The notes under the pieces: model-generated
The model's database searches: none
What the model was told of the DNA's origin: nothing
Seen by the model: the letters and a program-made list of their open reading frames with translations, nothing else
Program-made: the position numbers and the translations under genes
Assembly (NCBI RefSeq): GCF_037975245.1
Contig: NC_092561.1
Location: 17,797,001-17,861,000 of the forward strand
Source: Apostichopus japonicus
Taxonomy: Eukaryota; Echinodermata; Holothuroidea; Aspidochirotida; Stichopodidae
Length of the DNA: 64,000 nucleotides
Direction of reading: 5' to 3'
Shown: piece after piece, positions 10,912 through 23,820 of the stretch
How positions within the stretch are numbered: position 1 is the first letter of the stretch
How the letters are laid out: each line of letters opens with the position of its first letter

Positions 10912-11269
10912 AGCACAGGATATCGCGCAATAATGAGATAGAGAGACGGAAATGATGTTTGGCTAATTAAGTGATACATAGTGCATACATGTATAAACTA
11001 GACCAAAATCTTGATGTTTGTCAAGTCATGAGATGCAATATCACATTACTCACATGGAATAATCAAACTGGATTCTGTTCAATGACGTTGAAGATCTTGA
11101 ATTAAGAACTTAATATTGTAGTGTGAAGGTTAACAACAGTGACTATAGAATTACAGAATTGACGTTGCAGGCTGTAAAAACTAGTGGATACTGGGACAAA
11201 CTTTAATAGTTGTTTAGAGTTAGCACATTGAAATGGATCTGCACGATTTTTCTTTACTGGCAAGAAACA

Positions 11270-12775
11270 TGAACTGTATTGTACACTATGTAGCTATCAC
11301 ATATTGTATACTATATAGCTACCACACCTGTTTATGTAGCTACCGCACCTGTATTGTATATCATAAAATTTCCGTAAGATTTGAATCCACTACGAAAACG
11401 CATGAGTAAACACTTTGGATGGTAGAATGAGAAGGAAGGGCAACGACCGGAGGAGCCGGTCGCTGAGGGTGCACAGTGTTAAAAGATTACCAGGGCATAC
11501 TAGACATGGTAGAATGAGATGCAAAGGTTGTGGGGAGACAGGTAAGCGAGGAACGAAGTAAATACTATATAGCTACCATTCCTGTATTGTATAGCTACCA
11601 CAGCTGTATCAATTGTATACTACAGCTACCACACCTGTTTTGTATTCTATATAGCTACCACACTTGTATTATATTCTATAGCTATGACACCTGAATTGTA
11701 TACTAAAGCTACCACACCTGTATTGTATACTATATAGCTACCACAGCTGTATTGTATACTAAAGCTACCACACCTGTATTGAAACTATATAGCTACAACA
11801 GCTGTATCAATGGTATACTATAGCTACAACACCTGTTTTGTATACTATATAGCTACAACACCTGTATTGTATACTATATAGCTACCACACCTGTATTGTA
11901 TACTATATAGCTACCACAGCTGTATTGTATACTATATAGCTACCACAGCTGTATTGTATACTATATAGCTACAACACCTGTATTGTATACTATATAGCTA
12001 CAACACCTGTATTGTATACTATATAGCTACAACACCTGTTTTGTATTCTATATAGCTACCACACTTGTATTGTATTATATATAGCTACCACAGCTGCATT
12101 GTATACTATATAGCTACAACACCTGTATTGTATACTATATAGCTACAACACCTGTATTGTATACTATATAGCTACAACACCTGTATTGTATACTATATAG
12201 CTACAGTACAACACCTGTTTTGTATTCTATATAGCTACCACACTTGTATTGTATTATATATAGCTACCACAGCTGCATTGTATACTATGTAGCTACCGCA
12301 CCTGTATTGTATACTATATAGCTACCACAACTATATTGTATACTATGTAGCTACCACACCTGTATTGCATACTATATAGCTACACCTATATTGTATACTA
12401 TAGCTACCACACCTGTATTGTATACCAGCTCTACCACACCAGTATTGTATACTATAGCTACCGCACCTGTATAATATACTATATAGCTACCACATCTGTA
12501 TTGTAAACTAGCTACCACACCTGTACTTCGTAGCTACCACACCTGTATTGTATACTATATATAGCTACCGCACCTGTATAATATACTATGTAGCTACAGC
12601 ACCTGTTTGTATTCTATATAGCTACCACACCTGTATTGTATACTATAGCTACCACACCTGTATTGCATACTATAGCTACCACACCTGTATTGTATACTAT
12701 AGCTACCACACCTATATTGTATACTATAGCTACCACATCTGTATTGTATACTATAGCTACCATACAAAATATTTT
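11270..12775. repeat. AT-rich minisatellite, unit about 30 bp
   Basis: Dozens of units of the form TATAGCTACCACACCTGTATTGTATAC, varying between about 24 and 32 bp. One unit has an extra GTACA at 12206-12210 relative to its neighbours. The array is interrupted by an unrelated insertion at about 11360-11563. Reading frames across it are translations of the repeat. Confidence 0.95.
11360..11563 (+). mobile_element. Dispersed 200-bp repeat inserted in the minisatellite
   Basis: The insertion splits one minisatellite unit, so both ends are visible. It contains GGTAGAATGAG, GCACAGTGTTAAA, GATTACCAGG and GAGACAGGTAAGCGAGG, and ends GAACGAAGTAAAT, the same end as the DIRS element at 8552. No clear target duplication is seen. 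Related, more diverged copies lie near 17640-17800, 21230-21375, 23340-23455, 28905-29000, 30765-30920, 33050-33160 and 35710-35925. Confidence 0.75.
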
Positions 12776-14344
12776 ATGCTTGTTATATCATGGAAGTGTA
12801 CTTTAATCATACTATATTACCTCCATGTGTCTAAGTTCAAATTTCTCCTAAATGTTAGCATACCTCAGAGCATTTATCTTTCTGTATTATTCATGCTGTT
12901 GTGGGTATACATGGCATACCATCTGTTACTGTTACAACATATAGTCTGCTATTCACACAACTTCATGTCCTTTAGTACATGTAAACTAATCATAAAACCG
13001 CAGTACACTATGGGCGCAGTATACATTCCATTAATTCACATGTAATTTAGATCCATTGTGCATGTTTTTATTCCATCCTCAGGGCTTCTTTTAATTCTAC
13101 AGAAATCACGCAGGTGTGACTAGGTGGCTATATATACCGTATATCCATTGCACATGAAGGGTATGCATATACTGTATATGTAGTAACATGTAAAACACAG
13201 CATCTGTTACATGTACATGATCTCTACACAAACGTGCTACACAATTATGCCGTGATTCACAAATAAATCCCTCCGCGTACCGAACGTGTTTTCATTCCTC
13301 GAGGCCTGTATATTATTCTACAGTTTCCCATGCAGGTGCAACTTCTCCAATGTACACAAGTTCATGGAGATACCCTGGTTATAAATTTCTCTATCAATTC
13401 TTTAAAAAACCCAATTAAATGCTACATATACACTTAGCATACATTCCTGAGAAAAGATTGGGACTTTGCACGAACGCATAATTAAACTCTGTGGCGTCAT
13501 ATGGTATTGTCTGCACAGAGTCTCAAGAACGTCTGGCTGTAGAAAACTCAAACTCAAAACTGAAGTGATTTCATTTAAATTTTAATAATTTTTGGTTGTT
13601 CAGGCTTAATGGGTGGATTACTGTATATAATCTTCAAGTAATACCTTTCAAAGATTAAAAAAAAAAATTTTTTTTGTGGATATTTTGCCCTTTGTAAAAA
13701 AACTGCACCATTTACAGCATGTCTTGTATAATTTGTTTACATGTTATTGAATACTCCCTACCCCCCCCCCCCCCCTACCAACATCTAGCTCATTGTGGCA
13801 ACAGTCATCAGTGTATAATACATACTATTAATTATATCATCATAATTTGTACTTTTCCTACTACAACACTGTACTCGTAATTATAGCTAGTCAAAGTTAA
13901 AAATTAACCATGTTATTGATTCATTCACAGTACAGACATTTTCTGACACACAAATTTAGTGTTTACATTTAAGAAAGCCTTAAATGTTTTAACTAATATA
14001 ATTTTCATTAGTAAAACCCTACAAAGCTTTCAATGCCTAAAACTCCACTATTTACTGCTGGCATGATTTTGGTTGTTCAGGCCAACTGGGTGGATTACTG
14101 AACAATGTTCAAGTAATACCTTTCAAAGATATAAAAAAAAAATTTAAAAAAATAAGTAAATAAAAAAAAACCGAATGTGATGTGAACATCCAAGGTTGGC
14201 ATACATATACAGCAAAAACATTGAATGTAGCTTTTAACAGAAACTTTTATTTACTAAAATATTACAACTAATAGAACTTAATAATGTCGACAATTTAACT
14301 GCAGTGAGCACATACAGTACTGTACGTATAATTCTGTACACATA
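12776..14344. repeat. Non-coding region with a dispersed pair of direct repeats
   Basis: A phrase of about 75 bp (TTTTGGTTGTTCAGGC, then GGGTGGATTACTG, then TTCAAGTAATACCTTTCAAA) occurs at about 13588-13656 and again at about 14068-14132. A C-run lies at about 13762-13775. No gene is supported. Confidence 0.6.
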
Positions 14345-14432
14345 TCAAGCAGGCACACAAGACAATCTGGGACCTTTCACCGTGCTGGGTGGCATAATTG
14401 GCATTTTTTTAACGATTTCATAATTACTCACC

Positions 14433-14596
14433 TGCTGAGCGCTAGGCTGTACATGAACAGCTGTCATTAGTGGGTTATAATGCCTCTCAAGCTGACAGAT
14501 GAGGTTTGCAATTAGAAACATCCTTCCCCGATAATTAAGAAACAAATCTTTCAAACATACTGCCCTAGCTAGACCACTGTACAGTAGCTCCCTCAC
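14433..14596 (-). CDS. Tentative exon with strong splice donor, unknown product
   Basis: On the minus strand an open frame reads through MFLIANLICQLERHYN and HVQPSAQQ and meets a perfect donor CAG|GTGAGT (exon end 14433). The 250 bases upstream in this direction (to about 14850) are less AT-rich and could be 5' UTR or promoter. No family is recognised. The start could be the Met at about 14596 or the internal Met at about 14520. Chance is possible, as no partner exon was found. Confidence 0.25.
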
Positions 14597-17500
14597 ACTG
14601 TACTACGACTACGACGACAAACGTTTCACAGCAGATTTACCGACGGCCACTGTTTTAATGGAAGCTGCTCACAGCCAGGCGTGCAGACAGCAAATGAAAG
14701 AAGGATAAATTTGGCAAGATGACGAGAACTGGAGATTTGCCAGCCAGCGTACTACAGTGCTGTTTGTCTAAAGCTCCGAGCAGCAGTTTTTTTTTTTCCC
14801 TTCCTTTTCTCTCATTCCTCCCACTCACCGAGTCTCACAACCTTATAATGTTGAAATACAAGGAGAGCGTCTGAAATTGTAGTGAGTGGTTGACGGAAAA
14901 AAGAAACGTCAAGTATTGTAGATTTTTTACGACGGCTGAGAGACTACGGAGCAAAGAAGTGATGCAAGAGCATGACACCACGACGATGCAGGAAGAGATG
15001 TAGTTGTTTAAATCTCTGAGCTAGAGTGCAAGCAATGCATGCATTAGATATACAGTAATTTAGTAAAACTATTAGAACAGTTGAAAGATGACTTGATTCA
15101 ATCTTTACACTAGAAGCAAGAGGATTGCCAAACTTATACCGTAATCAAGTCCTAGAATGACTTTCCTTTTAATAACAGCAATAAAGATATATGACTTTAC
15201 CAGCAATTGATTCCCACCATGTTTTTTTACACAAAATATTCCACATGAAAGAGACAATATCTTGAAAAGTTGCCAAAATGACTGCATTCCAAGAATGTTT
15301 TCACATTTTCCAACATTGGCACGTTCCTCTCTTATCCAACTCTCAAGAGGTCAGAACGACTGGGCTGTATGTACAGTAGCCTTATAGCCTGTTGGTTACA
15401 GTATATAGTATATCCATACTATAGATTTCAGTTAGGTTATAATACTAAAGTGTGTTCTGTACAATACAGTACTGGCACTGTTTGTACTGTGGGTGAGCAT
15501 TTCTTGATGCAGCACGAGAAATCTTGGCATGCATGCAAGAATATACAGTATATCCCAGGCAGTTACAGTAGGAGGCCTTTTGCATGCACACAGAGGAATA
15601 TAATTAACAGTCTTTATCAGAATATTCCAGACAGTCTAGTGAAAAAAAAGAGGAAAATTCCTCCTAAGAGAAGCTGGAAGAATGCCAAGACAGGTTTGCA
15701 GGGCGTTGTTAGCTGCGTGTTATCTCGGGGTAGATGAACTCAGGCAGAGTCATCTCAGTATGCTGCCAAACCAAAATGGCGACTACATATATATCAGCTT
15801 TCAACTCTATTCATGAGCAGTACTCCAACACAGTCAAACGTGCATGCTTTTTATTTTCCATACTCATCTATATTGTATTTTATTCTGCAATTTTACTACA
15901 TATCATGTGTCATATTTTTTGTTGACTGTTACACATTTTGTGGATTTTACGCTTTAAAAATTATTTAAATAAATTATTATATAAATATATGTATCAGACA
16001 CACTGTGCAATTGTCAGAGACTACATACAAACGCACCCAATATATACTACTAACTGTAGTACTTACAGCATGTCAGATATATAGATAACAAGACAAAAAC
16101 ACCACTACCTGCTTAGCTACAGATTCTCAGAAGGGAATTCGGTGACATTATTGAACAAGAGGAGGCCAGCCAGACAACTGTTCCTTTCACTCACAGACAC
16201 AGAGGATGGATTCAGTGATGCATGGAGAAGATACATCCCGTTATAATCAATATTGGTATAAGCATTGTGCCTGGGCATTGACCTTTCATTATTATGTAAT
16301 GATTGCATGGTGCAGATCTTACTGATGGAAACATATGTTCTGATGCACATGTGCACAATGCCTCCATGTCATGGTTGGAAGCCCGGGAGGAAAGAGAATA
16401 ATAGATGGTTAATAAACCAGCTGGAAAACACAAGGGGGTTGAGTGGGGAGAGTAAGGGGGGGGAGGAGGAACCATAAGAGTCAAAGGTCACCAGCATCTC
16501 TCATGATCCATACATGTGTTAACATATATGACCTACAGTACAGTAGAAGGTCAAATATATAATGTATTGTTTATGAAGTTTCCTTTATTGTCAAGTTTTA
16601 ATTCATTCATCAGCCAAGAAAAAATTTAGCTGTTCACAAACCTTTGAATGTAGCATTTTCAGTTGACCACTGTGAAACTTCTGCTACGTGAGTACTGTAC
16701 TGTTATTGATACTGAAACAAGAAAATGATCCATAATCCCTATAATACTAATTCCTAAAGTTCTTCAAAAAAAGTAGAAAACACTGCCAGGAAGAAGTGGT
16801 TTTTATGAAAATCTTTCACGCCTCGGTTCGAGGATTATAAATATTTAATTAATATTATTGCCAGTTATGCCTAAATGTCTTATTTTTTTGTCTTTTCAAA
16901 CACTGTACAGTTTAACGAATGGCTGGAAATTACTCCAATAAAATCTGTTAAGTTTTACAGTAGGCACTGCTCTTGTTTAACATGTTTGGCTCCACATATC
17001 ACTGTTACAAATTAAGTATGCACAGATAAGTATGTTAACATAGCAACATCCAGTAAGAAATACAAACAACACTATACACTGCTACTTCTTGCCCACATCA
17101 TTGTCACACCCATGGTGGTGGGTGTAGGAAGTTTGTATACATGCATACCTCATGGTCAGAGAAACTAGAAAAGAATGCAATCAATACCCTTAATTTTAAG
17201 AATGAATTTAAGCCACAACAATTCCGTGGTTTTTTAGTTTCTACAGCCTATAATGGGGGCCGGGTTTTACACAGAGTATCTGCTGGGATTGAGAATAATG
17301 TGGAATTGTTATGAAGGTGATTTTTAATACTTCACTGCTTACTGATGTTTAAATGTAATAAATTACAATTAATAATTCTAAAATTGTGATGCAATGATGA
17401 CATCGGTAGAAATTGTGGAGCACCATTTGACAAAAGGAAACACACTTTTAGGTCTCACGGCTACTTTTTTCTGTAAAACAAATCGCAGTCTTCAATCGTG

Positions 17501-20500
17501 CGGAGTAGTAGACAATCACTAACTGAAGGTTTCGTAGTAATTTGATGTTATTGCAGGGAGGGGATAAGATCTAATTGATTTCATTTTATAGACTACTGTA
17601 TACAACCCAACTTCGGATTAGAAGCTTCCGAAGGAAGAGGACACTGGCCCAACAGGTCTGGGTGGGGGCAGTGGAGGGAGAGGAGGGGGGGGTCTGCAGA
17701 GCAACAATGTTACCAATTGTTTTAAGCTAGGTAGAAAGGAGTGCATACAGGATATACTGTATGCACTGGAGATAGGTAAGAGAGGAGTGATGCAAATCCA
17801 CAAATAATAGTTCATGATTATTTTTGATAAAAGTAGCAAAGAGATATATAAATTATCTTATGAATGCCCTCAGATTTTTGGTGTTGTTGCTGGCAATGAA
17901 TTTCCTACATGTAAAATCTGATGGTACCACTGCCACGTACTACAGTATATATAACTGAATAGACTGGGCAACCTATATATTGTAACTTTGTCCCCTATCC
18001 AACCAAATCACACCAGGAACATCAAACTAGCCATCAACTTCAAAGTGTTACAAATTTATCAAGAATACTTTACAATATACTGTACTGTATATATGTTGAA
18101 ATGGTTGGGATCAAAAAATGTCCACACAACAAAAAATGGTATATACAGTACAGTAGATTTTTACAGGCCATGGCTTGTTCTTATAACTTTCTCTGATAAA
18201 TATATCCAATTATCTGAGACAATTATTGTATGTTGACTTGTTCAAAGCCGCCTTACTAACTTACTGTACAGCCCAACACAACAAAAAAGACTTGTACAGT
18301 AGGTTACTTTCAAGGTGACTAACTTTATAGTACTACAGGTACCTCTTATTTAAGTTGACACATACATGCAAAATATGAACAAGGGCCTATTGTAAAGAAC
18401 GATATCTTGTCTTAGATCTATAGATGCATTAAGCGCTCACTGAGCACTATTTAAATCATGCAGTAATATAGTATTCCCATATTTTAGTAAAGAAATAAAC
18501 GTCAGAAGACAGAAGAAAAGAGAGTAGAGAGAGAAAGGCAAGAAATATGATGGAAAAAAGAAACAGAGTGAGGAGAAAAAGAAGAATATAAAATACGAAG
18601 GAAAAGGAAAAAGAAAAAAAAATAGGTGCAAAGGAAATAAAGAGCAAAAAACAAGAGAAACAGATAAAAGAAAGAAGAACCACAGATCCCAAAACAAGGT
18701 AACGATTTAAGTCAATACCGTTTCATTTCCTTTCCTTGCAAAATGTGCGTGACTATTGGCAAATTTATCAAGAAAAATCTTCATCTCGGTCTGAATTATC
18801 CTGTCCATGAAATACTGAACTTGACACACACAATCTCTCTACCGTACGGTACAGTATGTATATGAACCAAACACTAGCAACACCACTGAGAAACAATCCA
18901 TCAACGTTAATAGTACAGTACTTGTGATTGGCTGCCAAATCTGTCTCCTAAATACTTTTTAAATTTTCCAAAGTCTGTCTGTCCAATCAGCATTGATTTA
19001 TACTCCATGCATTATGTGTGTCATTCCTGAAGCAATCCACCTTCCGTCTCTACACATGTATGACTACTGTACTGAATCAGCTCATCAGCTTTATATATGG
19101 AATTCCTTAGTTACGCAACTTTCCAAGAAATCCAGTGAAACCCTAAAAGCATGCATGCCTGTGACCTTCTCCTGACAGGCTTATTGAACAGGTCTAAACC
19201 AGCCCACTTTTAATGAACAGGTCTAAACCAGCTCAAAGATCTCTTGCGAAATGCATGTTTCAAATTTCATACAACTCTGTACTGCAATGTCCATGTGTGC
19301 CCACACACACACACAGGAAAGAGTGATGTGCATGATTCCTGACAGTCAGTATAGTTGTGTTTAGATCCTTACAGCCTGGTTAAGGAGTTTGTAGTTATAA
19401 CTTACATGTCCTCCATTCAGTATATGAACAAGGTCAAAAGGCAAACAGGTGTCATACTGTATATGCTGCTGGAAGGTGATAGCACAACTTTGTTTTAACA
19501 GATAGTTGCCAACTGTTTAGTTATTCCAGTAGTTAGTGACCTAAAAGCAAAGTGGGGAGGGGTTAATTCGGTAGGGTTTGGAAGGGGGATAGGTTGAGGC
19601 TGGCAAATTGAGTTGAATAATGTGGATATATGCAAGACATGCCAAGTTAGCCAAGCTAGTTGTTTCTAATTGCCATTGGAGGGCAGGAAAGAAATCTAAT
19701 TTGTTCACCCCTCCTCACACCCCAGCCTACACTCTCCTACGTAGCTCCACTTCATTGTGTCTGGTGTCCAGCATGCAGCACAATGTACAGTTACGAACGA
19801 ATAGGTCATTAGGTCAATGCACCTACCCACACCGGTGCACCATAAATGTTTTGGATAAACGAAAGCGATGTTACTGTGGAATTGTTCTAATTCCCTCGGA
19901 CTCTCTCGGAATGGGCTTAATGTCTGGCAAAAAAGGTATGTAGTGTCATGAGTTTGTGAAATTGACTTCTTAATACTGTTGATTATCTATTTTGAGATTG
20001 GATACATACTGTAATGAGGCTTTTATAACCAGCTAGTTGATACAGTCCTAAACCCTTTTAGAAGTAAACATATTCTGTGCATCGCTCTACATACGTCACT
20101 CTGATGGACGGACACTCACCCACCCACACTGCTATTTAACAGGATATACGTAAGTCACAACCTTTTAGCATGGTTCGGATACTTTAAAAATTCTACAAAT
20201 TCCAAAGTTGCAACGGGATCTCAAATATACAGACTTTGTATTTATCGTAAGTGAAACATATTGGATACATCAGCACTTGGGTAATTACCGCAGCGGTTAA
20301 ACGACGGAAGAATCATCATTAACAAACTATCTGAAAAATCCCAGCCTCTGGAGGGGGAGCTCAACGGACTATCAACGCCCGGTTGTGTGGGTTATATTTT
20401 GATTGTGCCACACGGTCATCAACAGTTTTAATTAAAGATCATTCTAAGGTCAAAGAACATTCTAAGGTCACTACAGTATATGCCACTGTTTTTTCGAGTT

Positions 20501-21297
20501 TGGACTCCCATCGGCTTGCTTAATAAATAGATATCTGGCTAAGATCGCACACACAATGATTGAGGAATGTCAAACAAGGAACATGTCTTGTACCAATTTA
20601 AAAGGATTGAAAATTTTCTAAGGTATTTGGAAACATTAAAGAAAGTTCACTCACAGATAACTGTATATAACGGTGAGCACTGTGTGATATACTATTCTCT
20701 GAAATTATTTTGAGCCATCCCCCCCCCCCTTCCTACCCAAGAAAAAAAAAATCCTCCTCACTTTGCTTATAAAAATCATCTCAATTTTGATAAAAAGAAA
20801 GGCCCGACCCTTCTATCTCCCAAAAGAAAAGATCACTTGGCTCATAAACAGAGAAAAAGTTACACATTTTTGTCAGAAAAGTGTTATGTCACTAACAAGT
20901 ACTGTACGTTACCAGTGGTATAAACCAAACCCTGTATGAACCACACATGAATATAACACTGTTTATATGCTCCGGCTATGTCTGTAACATTGGTAAAGTA
21001 TGAATTCATGTACAATATGTCAGTATTGACAATATCTGTTGTTTTTTACCAACCAAGCCTTCATGGAATGTACAGTACATGTTTCATCAAGTGCTGTACC
21101 GTATGTTAGAACATGCTGGACTTCTTACTTCTGAAAACTGCAAAGTACGGAAGTACGGTTAATACCGACGACACCGGCCAAGATACACAACTTAGATCTT
21201 GGCAGTCTCTCTAGAGTACACAACTAAAACTGTAGGATGACTGGAGGTGAAAGATCACCATGGAAGGAGGTCAGTGTCAAAGGTTACCAGGTTAAGA
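14597..21297. other. Long region without a supported gene
   Basis: Only short frames of random character. A purine-rich stretch lies at 18480-18690, a degenerate copy of the 200-bp dispersed repeat at about 17640-17800 (ending GAGATAGGTAAGAGAGGAG), and many CTGTAC/GTACAG words throughout. A small frame at 19620-19943 runs into a donor-like AAG|GTATGT near 19935 but has no recognisable content. Confidence 0.55.
18480..18690. repeat. Purine-rich (A/G) low-complexity tract
   Basis: About 210 bases almost entirely A and G on the plus strand (AGAAGAAAAGAGAGTAGAGA-like). The long minus-strand frames here (Phe/Ser/Leu-rich) are its translation and not genes. Confidence 0.8.
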
Positions 21298-22006
21298 TAC
21301 GTAGACAGGGTCAAGAGCGAGTGCAGTTTTTTTTGGGGGGACAGATAAGCAAGGAAACAAATAAATTCAATGTCTTTGCTGGTCATACCATTTGTTTTCT
21401 TACTGAGTTAAACCTCGCCAATTGGATGAAGGGTATTCACCTGAGTGAAATACAGTACATAGTAACAATTTGAACTACTGTACTTAAAGGCATTGAAGAC
21501 TCGCCCCAAACACTGTGTGGCCATCGTGTCGCTACAAATTGCAGACAGTAAAGTAATGAAACGTGATACCTTGTTATCTTTAGCTGGACCTGAGTTGTCC
21601 ATCGCTGTATCGTTTGTACACTGTGCTGTGGGTATTGACCGCAGCTGTATGTACTGACTAAACACTAGTGTCTAATTACCGACGGTAGCAAGCTGTGTGT
21701 GTATTTTCTGGGATCGATGGTGGTGTCTAACACTTCTGTAACACCTCATTCGAAACTAGGTCAGATTACCTGCATTAGATGTTTCTTTTTGCGAGAGTCT
21801 TCACACCCTTTAAGGTACATAGACAAGGTCAAGAGCGAGTGCAGTTGTTTTGGGGGGGACAGATAAGCGAGGAAACAAAGTAAATTCAGTGTCTTTGCTG
21901 GCCAAACCATTTGTTTTCTTACTGAGTTAAACCTCCCCAATTGGTTGAAGGATATATCTTCACCTGAGTGAAGTACAGTACATAGTAACAATTTTAACTA
22001 CTTAAA
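21298..22006. repeat. 190-bp direct repeats flanking a MITE
   Basis: The segment 21298-21483 (AGACAGGGTCAAGAGCGAG to ACAATTTGAACTAC) recurs at about 21818-22002 with few changes, and a TTAA MITE lies exactly between the two. Both copies begin with a phrase of the 200-bp dispersed repeat (GACAGATAAGC(A/G)AGGAAACAAA). Confidence 0.85.
21488..21809 (+). mobile_element. TTAA MITE, copy 1 (T2/Kolobok-like)
   Basis: Bounded by TTAA on both sides (21484-21487 and 21810-21813). The ends read AGGCATTGAAGACTCGC and, in complement, AGGGTGTGAAGACTCTCGC. Termini of the TTAAAGGRR type with a TTAA target are characteristic of T2/Kolobok-like elements. Compared with copy 2 it lacks an internal block of about 45 bp. 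No coding capacity. Confidence 0.8.
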
Positions 22007-23816
22007 AGAACTTTTGCATTAACATTTTTTTTTCTTCCTTTTTTATCATTTCATACAACTTAGAAAACTTTGAACCTATCAAGAAAACAGTCCAACATTT
22101 GCATTTTTTACTTTCAGGATTAGACATTCATGACAGGTACTTTGCTAATACAAAACTTTACACCATCTCAAAATGATCTTATCCTATGGGAACCACTGAA
22201 GTATCTTGATGGTGCAATCTGCAAACACTATAACCCCTGATGCTCTTTTTGCAACACAGTTCCCACAGTACAAACTAGCTGCTGTCAATACCCCAACAAC
22301 ACAATGACAGATCTCTTTGGTATGCCAAGTATGCAAGGTCACCACTGCATTCGTACAAAGTGGAAGTCTCTTTCAGCCCTAGGGGGAAACAATGCAACAA
22401 GTGGTAGTAGTACAGTAGTAGTAATAGTAGTCCAATGAACCAATGGCATGGGTAAACACACTGCCTGGCAACTACTGTACATACCAACCATGAACAGAGG
22501 AGGGCTGGTATCAATCCAGGAACCAGAACAAACCTATTATCTCCTGTCACATGAGACTGAGGGAGTACAAGAATGTCACCCACCCCTCCCTTGGAGGTCC
22601 AAAGCAAACAATATTTAATAATCTCAACTTTCATTTTCATGAATAGTAATAGAATTTCCCAGTGAGCACATATTTTGCAAGACTCTGCCCCTATGTGTTC
22701 AGACTTCTGGCATACTTTTGAAAAGTTTCCTACTGTACAAACAATAGAAAAGAAATTTTTCCATTTCGGGGTGGAAAAAAAAGAAACTGAAAAAAAAATT
22801 ACTATACAATTCTGCCAACAGTGAAGTTGTATTATATACATGTACATGTACATTATTACTGTGTGTAGAACTGACTACAATACGGACATTCGTTGAAGGT
22901 GCTCTTTCTGACAGATTTTGAAAATTCACTCATTTTTTTTTCAGTCCTTCTACAAAAACACAAAAGTTTTGAAAAGCCATCAGAACCTTTTATCTTCAAA
23001 TAATCAAATACTGGTAGAAAGTGAAATAATAGCCTCTCAAAGTTTGATCCTCCCAAGGAGCATTCTACTACCCCCCTGGTGGACCATTTTATAGGTAGGT
23101 CAGGGACATTGAAGTATTGCGCTTGGGGGACAATTTACACTGAGCCATCTGGGCAGTGAGAAGTTGTTTTAAATGGTGCATCCATGGGGTCAAAGTGTAC
23201 CATGGATATACAGTACTGCAGGAAGGGAAACGTTATAATGTCCAGATACTGAAATAATACTGTGGGTTATTATACTTGGTGGAAGTTATCAGTGAAATAG
23301 GTGGACCAGTAGTTCTGGGAGGAAGATAGTGACCTTAGTCAATTGGGGGGGGGGTAGAGGAGGGGGCACAGTGCATGAATGTCACCTGTTCTGAGGCTAG
23401 GGTAGATCAGAGGGGGTAATTAAAGGAGACAGGATAGTGAGGAGGATTGCAGGTAAATATTTGGTGGAATTATTCAGTGAAACATGAACTGGGACAGTCG
23501 TACAGTACAGTGGCTTCATTGGATGGTAGATTTAGGAGGAAGAGGAAATGGGGGCGCTGTGCTAACACGCTCCAATCATGTACTTAAGGTGTAGAAAAGT
23601 GATTATGTTGACTGGGAGGCAAGTAAATTCCAAAATGATATATTGTTATAGCCAGGGTAAAACTGGAAGAAGTACGTATAGAGTAATTTGTCTACTGAAA
23701 GTACAGACCAAAACATGTATATATACTGTACTGTATGGTAATAGCTGTATTTTCAACAAAAAAAACATTTTTAGGATTTTCTTCAGAAACGAGATTATGG
23801 GCAGATCCAAGCTATT
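22007..23816. other. Region without a supported gene
   Basis: No recognisable exon. A degenerate copy of the 200-bp dispersed repeat, including a G-run, lies at about 23340-23455. Short poly-A and poly-T tracts at 22775-22795 and 22930-22942. Confidence 0.5.
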
Positions 23817-23820
23817 TGCA

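Noticed and set aside
12548-13045. 165-residue frame with repeated YSYHTCIVYY
   Set aside because: It is the translation of the 30-bp minisatellite and has no independent coding signal.
18437-18697. Phe/Leu/Ser-rich minus frames resembling membrane proteins
   Set aside because: They arise from a purine-rich low-complexity tract on the plus strand.
22275-22853. 192-residue minus frame
   Set aside because: Composition is biased to Leu/Cys/Tyr from AT-rich DNA; no domain, splice or start signal supports it.
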